Translations under genes and position numbers: made by a program
NCBI RefSeq assembly: GCF_008728515.1
Contig: NC_044978.1
Coordinates: forward strand, 148,610,262 to 148,674,261
DNA from: Papio anubis
Lineage: Eukaryota > Chordata > Mammalia > Primates > Cercopithecidae
Length of the DNA stretch: 64,000 bases
Direction of reading: 5' to 3'
Part shown: piece by piece, positions 36,101-48,100 of the stretch
Position numbering within the stretch: position 1 is the stretch's first letter
Layout of the letters: each line of letters opens with the position of its first letter
Notes under the pieces: generated by a model
What the model was told of the DNA's origin: nothing
Seen by the model: the letters and a program-made list of their open reading frames with translations, nothing else
Database searches by the model: none

Positions 36101-39100
36101 ATAAAAATAAATTAGCTGGGTGTGGTGGTGCGTATCTGTAATCTTATCAGGAGGCTGAGGCACAAGAATCACTTGAACCCCAGAGGCAGAGTTTGCATTG
36201 AGCCAAGATTCCACCACTGCACTCCAGCCTGGGCAACAGAGAGAGACCCAGTCTCAAAAATAACCAAAAAAACAACAAAAACTTTATTGCTGTTGTACGT
36301 TAGGTATGCTGGTGCCTTGCTTAAGCCCTGACCACATATCCATCGACTGACATAGTGCTGAATATCCCATTTAATAAATGGAAACAATGTTTCAATGAAT
36401 ATAATAAAAGGACAAATTTTCAAGGTTTTTTCACAAATTTATAAGCTAATATTTGAATTTAACTCCACTCAATAAGCCATGTGAAAAATGTTAATACCAT
36501 AAAGCCCTAAACATTTAAATAGTGTTATTATTACAAAAGAAAGCGTTCCAAAATATAAGATATATTTTCATCAGATAATGAAAAGCAGTGGACAAGATAT
36601 AGAAAAAACAGATCCTTAAGTTGGACTGTTTAGTTGGAATGTCCATTTCCTTTTAAAAGAACGAAACATAGAAACAAGAAAACACTAAATAAGAAAGAAT
36701 TACAAAAAAATGTTTACCAAAAACTATATGCAATATAGCAGCAAAGAGCTTACTACCTAATGCACACGAAAACAAGGTTCTTGCATAATACTACAATAAA
36801 ATATTGGTAATCCAGAATTGTTAGAAAATGAGCTTTTATATATGTTCACTTAATAGTTGAGCTTTTGCACTTTAAGCACAAAAAGGTTTTGAATGGGAAT
36901 CCATAGTGAAAATATATTACACAGTCCCATGACTTCTTAAATATCTCTTTATTGAACATCTTGACATTTGAGAGCCATAAGCATGACTGTGTTGGACTGG
37001 AGCTGTATTCTGGGCTCATTTGGGTGTAGAACGCAGTTTCCTTCATGATAAACTCATGGAATGGTGAGTTTTCTAAGTCCTTGTGTCCATGTTTTCTAGT
37101 TTTGTTTTGTTTTAATATTTCCTTTCGTGCTATCAGCAGTCACTTCTCCTTGCCTAAGAAAAGTTTGCTATAATTTCCCATTCCTCTAATTTGCTACATT
37201 TAATCTGCTAATAGCTTGGCAATTTAAGATGCTCAGGAATTTTCATCTGCTTTTATTTGCATAAAATTCAAGTTTGATTCACAAGGCTGGAAAAACTCTT
37301 CTACGAGCAAAGCTTTGGTTTGTCTATGTTGTCACAATTACCTAGACGGGTGCTGTTTACTACAGTGGCCATTAGCCACACGTGGCTATCAAGAACTTGA
37401 AATGTGGCAAGTGCCACTGAGGAACTGAATTTTTAATTTTATGAAGTTGAGTTAATTGCGTTCAAGTTTTAAAACTGATACTTGATTCAGTTATTAGAAA
37501 ACAAGTATGTTTAGAATACTCTGCATATTAAAATCTACTTTGTCTACTCTAAATTTTATTAACTCTACAGATCAAGTATTTCTGATAAAAACGGAGCATT
37601 CGAATTGAGATATGCTCTAAGTGTAAAATTACTGAAACAATTTTGAGGACTTTTTTCCAAAGGAAAAAAAAAAAGAATGTAAAACATCTCATTAATAATA
37701 TTTACACTGATTACATGCTGTAATAATTTTTGGATATACTAGGTTACGTAAAATATATTATTGAAATTAACTTCACCTGTTTCTTTTTACTCTTTTAAAA
37801 GGTGACAAGTAGAAAATCAAAATTGCACCTGTGGATTGCATTTTAGTTCTGTCGGACAGCACAGACTTAATTCACTTTTACAAAAACTTTTCCTGATTTT
37901 CAACTGTATTCTGAATAGGGAAATGCTGGTTAACCGCACGTTGGATAGGCATGAAATATCACACTGACACACACTAAGGACATGCACTGAGCTTGTTAAG
38001 GTGCAAAATGTTAAGTTGTTGCAGAGTGACTAACTCAAACACTTTACCAAAGTCACAGAAATTTGAACCTGAAGCTACCAGCCCATCAGCTCTTTGGTAG
38101 CAAGGGCTCTCTCTGGTGAGGCTCTCTGTGCCCCCGCCGGGACCTAGCACAGACCTGTGTACAACGGGCACTCAAAGATACTTCTTGAATGCATGTGGAA
38201 TGGATTATAATTTATTTTATCAGAGACATGGGAAGACTGAAGTTTGAGAAAAAAAGAAAATCTCATTGGTGTTAGCCACCAATTGAAAAGTGTTTAGAAA
38301 AAGGCACTTTTATTACTATACTGAAATAAGGATAAAATTTTTGCATACAAAGAAATTTAGGACAAAAGTAAAAAAGTAAAAAGTAAGCTTTTCCCTGGAT
38401 GCTCAGACCGACTGTTAATATTACAATATTGGGGCAGGTTCTGAAATAGGATTTCTAATTAAATTACCTATTAGGAAGATGGAACATTTTACTTGGCATT
38501 TGAATAGAACCAGTTAGGAAGTCTGGGGGATAAAAATCACGCCACCTGCCATCCACATCATACCTGTTTCCAGGTGGGGCACACAGCTCTGCATAGTACT
38601 TGATTTTGGGCTCTGTCCCACTGGTGCGCATCGTGGCCACGCCTCCATTGGCAAAGGTGAAGGTGATCATTTGGCTGCTTTTACTAGTGGGAAGAACCTA
38701 GGAATTAATGCACACATTATAAATTCAAATAGTAACATTCTGGCCTAACCAATATCTTCCCTTGCATAAGTAAGAAAATAAATGCCAAACATTTCTTTTC
38801 TATTGGTTAGAAAAGAAAAACATTTTGGAGGAAATCAGAAAATGTACTCCACATGAATGAAATACTAAGTGATGGTTATTTACGAAAATGTGGTCTACTA
38901 AATGGAATACTATTCAGCCTTAAAAGAGAAGGAAATCCTGTCATTTGCAACTCTATGGATGAACCTGGAAGATATTATGTTGAGTGAAATAAGCCAGGCA
39001 CAGAAAAACAAATGCTGCATGATCTCACCTATATGTGGCATCCAAAAAGGTTGAACTCACAGAGGCAGAGAGCAGAATAGTGGTTACCAGGGACTGACTG

Positions 39101-42100
39101 GGGGAGGTGGGTGAGGGTAAGGAAGGGGGAGTTTGGGGAGACGCTGGTCAAAGGGCATAGAGTTTCAGTTAGAAGAAAAGTTCAAGAGATCTATTGTACA
39201 ATACAGTGACTACAGTTAATAATGATGCACTACATACTTGAAAATTGCTAAGAGAGTAGATTTTAAGTGTTCTCGCTACAAATACATGATAAGTATGTGA
39301 GGTAATATATGCTAATTAAGTTGATTCAGCCATCACAATGTACACACTATTTTAAAACATCAGATTGTACATCATAAATGTATACAATTTTTATTTGTGA
39401 ATTAACATAACTAAATTAATTTTAAATACAGAAAATTAAGTAACTTTGTGTATTAGCTTTTACTTCCCTAGTTCTATTGAAGTTATTAAAGTTTTATTAA
39501 AACATATCATTTCATAAGATATAGACTTAAATATAACACACTACCAAAAAAAAAACCCAAACTAGATCATAGTTACTGTTACAAAGTGAATCTTTGCAAA
39601 GAAAATTCCATAAGGAGTTTTTTTTTTTTTTTTTAATAAATAAAGCTTTCAGGCTGGGCGTGGTGGCTCATGCCTGTAATACCAGCATTTTGGGAGGCCA
39701 AGGAGGGCGGACCACGTGAGGCCAGGAGTTGGAGACAAGCCTGGCCAACATGGCAAAATCTGGTCTCTACTAAAAATACAAAAATTAGCCAGGCATGGTG
39801 GCAGGCGCCTAATCTCAGCTACTCAGGAAGCTGAGGCAGGAGAATCACTTGAACCCGGGAGGCGGATGTTGCAGGGAGCCGAGATTGCGCCATTGCCCTC
39901 CAGCCTGGGTAACAGAGGAAACTATGTTGAAAAAGAAAAAGAAAGAGAAAAAGAAAAGGAAAGGAAAAAAAAAGCTTCTATAAGAAAATAAATGCCATAT
40001 AAACTTATTGGTTAGAAAAGAAAATGGTCTCGAGGAAATGGTTTATTTATATTTGATAGGTCCCAAAACTTCATTAAAACTACAGAAGTACTTTCAATAG
40101 CAGAAACACACGGGCAAAGAGACAAAGAGGAGGTAGCAGCTGATGGGGCTGCCAACCCAGCACACAAGTCAGAAAACAGATGGAGGCACAGAACTGGTAT
40201 GGTGGGACCCAGAGAAGGAAATCTGAGTACTTGCGGAAGGAGACATGGGTGAGAACCAAAGCAAGGCACTCTGCAAAATCCTGGCCAAGCTCAAGAACCA
40301 GAGGCACCAGGTACTGCGAAAGGCAGATGTGAGGCAGGGGCAGAAAGCAGGAACAGCATCTGAAAGCAGCTCTTAGACTCTGGTTCCTTGCCCTGAGCCC
40401 ACACCGTCACAGAACCACCTCTTCTCTATTTCTGCAGGAGATGGTTTAAATTCTCTGCAGATTAAATCAGAAACATTCAGGAGTTGGGGAACCTGGGCAA
40501 GGCATGATGAAAACAGAGGGATCAAGTAGAAGCCCTCCGGCTGACACCCCCAGCTCTGCCCCAGTCATGCCTCCAGGGCCTTGGCATCTCATCTTATAAT
40601 CCTTGGGTAGGTGATTAAGGTCTCATTAAATCAGACAGGGGATCCCTTTATAAAGTTAACTTGCTACCAATATCCTCTGAGTGAAGTATGTCATTTGATC
40701 TGCATATGTACACAGAGCTTCCAATCAGTTCTTAGGTGCCCAAAGGATAATTAAGGATCATCAGACTTTTGGGGAAAGACATCAGATAAAAGACAAAGTC
40801 CAAAACAAACAGAATAAAAAGAACTTGGTGGAAATAAAGAAAATGTAGGGGAAAAAGAAGACGTATATTTTTAAAAAACTATAATTAGGTCTATAATCCT
40901 TAGAGAGATAAGATATTGTTTACATTAAAAAAAATATCACCCTGGGCAACACAGCAAGATCCTGTGTTAATAAACTAAAAACCTTAGCCGGGCATGGTGG
41001 CACACACCTGTAGTCCCGGGTACTCAGGAGGTGAAGCAGGAGGATCGCGTGAGCCCAGGAGATCAAGGCTGCAGTGAGCTATGATCATGTGACTGCACTC
41101 CAGTTTGGGTGAAAGAGCAAGACCCTGTTTCAATAGGAAACTATTTTTAATAAATTAGAGAGTTATAACTGAAATAGCCAAGAGGCGCTGAAAGCTAAAG
41201 CTAAGGAAATCTCCCAAAAAAACAGAAGAAGAAAGAAACAAGAAAAGTAGAACATCAGTCTTTGAGAGCCAGCATCGAAGAACTTTTCAAGAAACGAAAA
41301 ACTGAAAATGCAGGGGAGGTGGTTATTTCAAAAAACAACCAATTAGCTCCCTTTCTTGACACATAATCTAGAAAACTTCTCAGAACTAAAATAAATGATT
41401 CTACAGACCAAGTATCCAGAAACATGAATAAAAAGGGACCTATACTATAGCATATCACTGTGAAATTTTGGAACCTGAAGCTTAGAGAAAAGTTCCTAAA
41501 ATCTTCCCAGAGGAAAAAGCAAACAAAACAAGTTGCATGGAAAGGACTGAATAAGTATGGCATCAATAACCTTACATGCAGCATACAGTAGGCCTTAACT
41601 ATCTGCTGAAAAAGGAAGGACGGGAGGCTCAGCAGCAATGCTGGAAGCCCAATAATAATGGAGCAATGCTTTCAAACTGTGAGTCAATGAAGTGTGAGTA
41701 CAGAATAAGACATTTTCAGACCTAAATGCCACCGAAAACTTACTACCCAACAACTTGTTCTCGGAAAGCTATTAGAAGATGTGATCTAGGAAAATAAATA
41801 CAGAAAGAGGAAGCCATGAGGTCTAGGAACAAGGGACTCAACCCTGGAGAAGGGCATTCCCAGGATGACAGCTGTGCACCCAACCCAGAAAGCAGCTGGC
41901 CCAGCCAGGTGGAGGAACCAGGAGGGTGGCCATTGGACATGGACCAGGAAAACCCTACTGAGAGGCATTTGAAGGATTTGGGAAAAACTACTTACAGGTA
42001 GATAGAAATCCAGGCAAATGAAAGAACAAAGCAACTATTACTACATGAATTAAGGCAGGTGCAGTAGCTTATGCCTGTAATCCCAGTACTTTGGGAGGCT

Positions 42101-45100
42101 AAGGCAAGAGGATCACTTGAGACCTGCCTGGGGAAACATAGGGAGAGACTCATCTCTCCAAAAAAAAAAAAAAAAAAAAAAGCTGGGCATGATGGCATAC
42201 CCTTGGTTCTAGCTACTCAGGAGGGTGAGGTGTGAGGATCACTTGAGCCTGGGAGGGCAAGGCTACAGGGAGCTGTGATCATGCCATTCACTCCAGCCTA
42301 AGTGACTAAGTGACACAGCAAGACCCTGTCTCCGTGGAAAAAAAAAAAAGGTACAGGAAATACAATTCTCTATACAAATCGGGGAAACCTAATCAAAATA
42401 CACTACTTAGCTAGCAGGCAATGGCAGTTACTAGTCATAATAACAAAAGCATGGAATCTGATTTAACCAAAAGGTGTGGCATAAACGTACTGTGAGGATG
42501 GGGAGAAGACGATTATTAAATATAGAAATTGTAAGAACTAAATCTTTATCTCAAAAATAGAAAATCAACAAATTGTAACACTGGTGTATCAAAACATCAC
42601 TATATGAACACATGATTTACAAATGTGGTCTTGGTGGCATGGCAATGAGGTGGCAGGGGTGGGACTGCCATGTTTCATCATAAGCATTTTCATATTATTT
42701 CTGTTTTTAAAATATGCTGTGTGCAGATGAAAATGGAAGACAGAACAAAGTAAATATCAAAGAACGTGCTAAACATCTCATAAGAATATTCTTACTTTCT
42801 TCCCCCAACCCCCTGACATAGTTAGCAACACTCTTCTGCTACCTTTGGGTCTTCTTTTGTCTCCAGTGTAGGATCTGCATGGTGTGAAGAATGCAAACTC
42901 AGGCTTTACAGCCAACAGCTCCCACACACACAGAGAACAGAGTAAACTAACTAGAAAACAAACAGTAGTTCTCAAAGTGAGGACCAGCTGCATCAGTACC
43001 ACTTGGGACCTTGTTAGAAATGAACATTTTTGGCTCCTACCCCAGACCTACTGAATCAGAAAGTGCAGGTGTGGGCTCCAGCACTGTTTTCGCCAGCCTT
43101 CTTGGTTACTGACGCTCCTGCAAGTGCGAGAACTCCTGACAGGGAGAGAATGCTGGATCCTGAGACAGAAAACCCAGATTCTCCCTGGACCACCACCAAC
43201 TAAGCTCTGTGACCACAGACAGGTTCCACACTGCTGAGCTCTTATTGCTTATTGCCTACGGTGCTAAATGACCAGGAAGGTTTTGATGACTAGTTCCTCT
43301 TTTTTTTTTCTTTGAGACGAAGTCTTGCTTTGTCACCCAGGCTAGAGTACAGTGGTGCAATCTCAGCTTACTGCAACCTCTACCTCCCAGGTTCAAGCAG
43401 TTCTCCTGCTTCACCCTCCTGAGTAGCTGGGATTATAGGTATATGCCACCACATCCGGCTAATTTTTGTAGTTTTAGCAGAGATGGGATTTCACCATGCT
43501 GGCCTTGAACTCCTGACCTCAAGTGATCCACCTGCCTCGGCCTCCCAAAGTGCTGGGATTACAGGTGTGAGCCACCACTCCTGGCCTAGTAGAATCTCTT
43601 TTAGTTCTAGCCTGTGGTTTTTAACGTACCACACCTGGCTAATTTTTGTCTTTTTTTAATAGAGACCAGGTTTTGCCTTGTTGGCCAGCCTAGTCTCGAA
43701 CTCCTGACCCTCAAGTGATTTGCCCACCTCAGCCTCCCAAAGTGGTGGGATTACAGGCATAAACCACCACACCCGGCTTCCATATATTTTTTATAGCTTA
43801 TTTATAATCACGCCTAAGTGCCTAAAATCAGTTTCAGTTAATTGTATGATTAAATAATTTGTTCAAATTATTTTAAAAGGTAAATAGAAAAGAGGTTGGT
43901 TGACAACAGAAGACATTACTTACAGCTTTCTTATCAGGCTGGCTATCATCATAGCCAGTTGTAAGGTCCCTAATGGCAGAAATTTCAAATTTGCCACAAG
44001 CTTTTGGATAATTATTTTTTCCATCGTAGTTTCTGAGGTTTTCAAATAATTTCTTAATGGTGTCTTGATCGTGACAGATAAAATAGGAAGCTTTAGTAAT
44101 ATGGTAGCCATACCTATCAAACAAATACAAATCATGCATATGAGGAACAAATACTTTTGTAGGGTGGACACGTAACATGTACCAACCAGTGTATTCTAAA
44201 ATAAATATGGCGGGGCGTGGTGGCTCACGCCTCTAATCCCAGGACTTTGTGAGGCCAAGGCAGGCGAATCACCTGAGGTCAGGAGTTTGAGACTAGCCTG
44301 GCCAACATGGTGAAACCTCCTCTCTACTAAAAATACAAAACTTAGCCGGGTATGGTGGCAGGCACCTGTAGTCAGAGCTACTCTGGAGGCTGAGGCAGGA
44401 GAATCGCTTGAACCCAGGAGGTGGAGGATTCAGTGAGTCAAGACTGTACCATTGCACTCCAGCCCGGGCAACAAGAGACTCTGTCTCAAAAGAATAAAAT
44501 AAAAATAAAAAATAAAAATAAAATAAATAAATAAAATAAAATAAAAAATAATAAAATAAATGTAATAGCCATAACTGACTCCAAAGGAATAATTTTTAAA
44601 AGACCATTAAAAAAGAGGGCCAGGCCAGGTACAGTGGCTCATGCCTGTAATCCCAGCACTTTGGGAGGCTGAGATGGGTGGATCACCTGAAGTTAGGAGT
44701 TCGAAACCAGCCTGGCCAACATGGTGAAACCCCCAGCTACTAAAAATACAAAAATTAGCCAGGTGTGGGGACGCCTGTAATCCCAGCTACTCGGGAGGCT
44801 GAGGTAGGAGAATTGCTTGAACCCAGGAAGCAGAGGTTGCAGTAAGCCGAGATCATGCCACTGCACTCCAGCCTGGGTGACAGAGCAAGACCCCGTCTCA
44901 AAAAAAAAGAGGTCCAACAATCTACCCCAGGGATCACCAAATGACTGCCTGGTCTTCCACCTGCATTTGCACAGACAGCCACGTCATACCCATCACTTTC
45001 TGTATTATCTCTGGATGCTTATGCACTACACACGCAAGGCAGAGTTGAGTAATTGCTACAAAAAAAATGATTTTAAGTGTCCGATGTCAAAAAAGATTAA

Positions 45101-48100
45101 ATGTCTTCATTTTTTGACATCGGACACTTAAAATCACATTCTTTCATGTTGTCATTTGTTAAAAATTAATGCAATCAGGAATAGTAATTACTAAGTGGTT
45201 AAGTATCAAAAGGAAAAGGTGACCTCTTTAGTTTTTTTTTTTTTTTTTTGAGACAGAGTTTAGCTCTTGTCGCCCAGGCTGCAGTGCAATGGTGCAATCT
45301 CAGCCCACTGCAACTTCTGCCTCCCAGGTTCAAGCAATTCTCCTGCCTCAGTCTCCCGAGTAGCTGGGATTACAGGTGCCCACCACCGTGCCCAGCTAGT
45401 TTTTGTATGTTTAGTAGAGACGGGGTTTCACCATGTTGGCCAGTCTAGTCTCAAACTCCTGACTTCAGGTGATCCACCCACCTCAGCCTCCCAAAGTGCT
45501 GGGATTATAGGCGTGAGCCACTGTGCCCTGCCTTACTTAGTTTTTATACGAAATAGAATTCATCACCAAAATAAGAGCATTAGAAAGGATATTAGTATCT
45601 CATGCATAAGTATATAACAGAACATTTCAAAATATTATTTCGATCCAACAGAGTCAATAATAACTTACTCCACATAAATGGCCTTTAGTTGCTGAGACAA
45701 AGACAAATTCTTGGTTGCTAGAAAGCTAGCCAACTCTGCACTTATGACAGCGGCACTGACTCCATCTTTGTCCAGAACAAAAGGGCAGCACATGTATCCT
45801 GCAGAAACACATGTCACACATACATCTATACAATACAGCGTCAAACCACATGTGAGTATGAATCCTGGCTACTGCATATTCGAGGTTGTACAGTGTTGTG
45901 TGTAGGCTCGTTTCTCATTAACTACCTTACGTTTAAGAATTGAGCCCACTGCCTAGCCCACAGCAGGCCTTCAAGAAGTATTTGCTGAAGAACTGGCAAG
46001 ATTTTCCCTCCTGGCCACACGGTGCTCAATCACTAGAGTCATGAAACTCCTTCCAGCTCATGAAAATTGTTTCTAATTGTCCTGGTCAATACATATCTCT
46101 TTCTTCTTTGAATCCCAATAGTATTTGTTAGTTACATTATTCATTTTGACATCTGGCCTATACTCTTGTGTGTGATTACTTCACTAAATCTATCTAAGCT
46201 GCTGTAGGCTAAGGTCAGTGCTATCATTTCTTTTAGAGTCACTGAGTAATAGACATGCAATTAAGACTTGATAAATGAATGTAAGAAAACCTTTTCTAAA
46301 ATAAAAATCTATGAAAAGACAAGTCTGCCAAATCTGACAATGAACGAGCACAACCTGAGCGATGACACTTTCTTCGATCAGTTAAATCGTGTGTTAGTGT
46401 CGCCGAGAATATACAAATGAATATAAATAAATCTAATGCATAATAGTTTTTACTAAATTAATAGCTTAAAAGCATTTGGTACAATGTGAATTTCAAATTT
46501 CTATAGCTAGCTCTCCTTTCTGTTCATTTATATTGACAGTTTAGGACAAGGGTTTTTCTGTCATTCTGGCTGGACCTGGTTCGTCCTTTTGGGTGACTAT
46601 CATTTTGATGACAGCAGCGAACCATGCTTTCCTTCTCCCTTCCTCTGCATAGACCCTAGCATAGATCCTCATTAGCACTTTCGGAGGAGGATGGACTTTA
46701 AACACAACAGGGTTTAGGCTTGGATATTAGACACCACAGTGGAGGAAACATCACACCTCCCAAAATCCATATACTGGCAGTCAGGCATACAATATCACTG
46801 TTCTCAGTCATTCAGGCCAAGGATTCTGACATGAATGACTTGGTTGTTTTTAAGACATTACTTTTTGCTGTAAATCATCTGAGATGTCAATTTTGGAGTA
46901 GGATAGTTCGACATTCAACCTGAGTGCTGGAGAAGCAAAATAAACCTCGTTTCACTGTGGATCTTTGAATCCAAATGCAAACTTTTCCTTTTGCTTTGTA
47001 ACCAATTCCTTAATGTTCATGATCACTTCTTACCAATAGCTTCTTCAAATGCAAACAAGACCGTTTTCCCCTGGTCTATTAGCTGTTTGGCTCTGTTTCC
47101 CATCCACTTAAAGCCAGTTAATGTTTCCTACAGGGATAATCAAAATGAGAAAGACATGCCTTAGATCTTCCACAGAGCAGATGAAAGGAAAATGAGTGAA
47201 TCCCAGAAACAACTTACCTCAAAATGAAAACCCTCCTTTAAGGCAATGGCCCGCAAGATTTTAGAGGAGACGGTGCTGGACAACATGTACGTGTCTTTGA
47301 GAGCACTGCGATCCTGGTTCTTCTCTTTCCAAGATGTAAAAAGCCACCAGCCCAAGAGGGCCCCCAACTCATTGCCTGAAAACACCCTCCATTCACCACT
47401 GAAAGAAAAAAAACAACTATTCATTTCCATAATCTTAAGGAAGACTCTAGAGTGTCATGGGGATAAAACAATTTAGCAAACAAAGCCGCAAAGTATTTTC
47501 TGCAAGGCTGTTCTTGTTATTCATCATCTTTAAATAACTGGTCAGAAATGTAACTGCCATTTTACAAACATCTGAGCAGCTACCATATATATCAGCCAGT
47601 TTGCCTGAACAGACATCCTGTCTTTGAAGACTGTATAAAATAAGTATGTCAGACATGACACACAATGGCTCTATATTAATCTTTGGCAAAGCCTTTGGTT
47701 TTAAATATAACAAATATGCTGGCAAGATCCCCCATATATAGAGTAAGTTTTGCTATCTCAATTTCTGGACTAGTTAGTGTTGCTGATTCTGAGACGGGAC
47801 AGCTCAGTCCCACTTAAGATCAAGCTCAGTCCTAAATAGTCAGAACATCAGAGAAAAGGTATGCAATTTCTGCTTCTCTTGGCAGTCCAGATGGCTAAAA
47901 GTAAATCTCATCTATCAGGATGTATCACCTTAGCTTAACTTTCTCAACACTGACATAGAATAGAATCTGTTTTATCACAATCTAAAAACCCTGCCATTTC
48001 AGCAGCAGCACCCTCTTGCCCCCAAAACATCACATAGGCTGCCCGACACCCAAAATAGCTTGGGCCCTGCCTACCTTTCAACTTTAGCCCCCACGTACTT

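Noticed and set aside
45068..45136. Calling the 27-bp hairpin a microRNA gene
   Set aside because: A perfect stem alone is not evidence of processing, and no known miRNA sequence is recognised. It is kept as a structural repeat.
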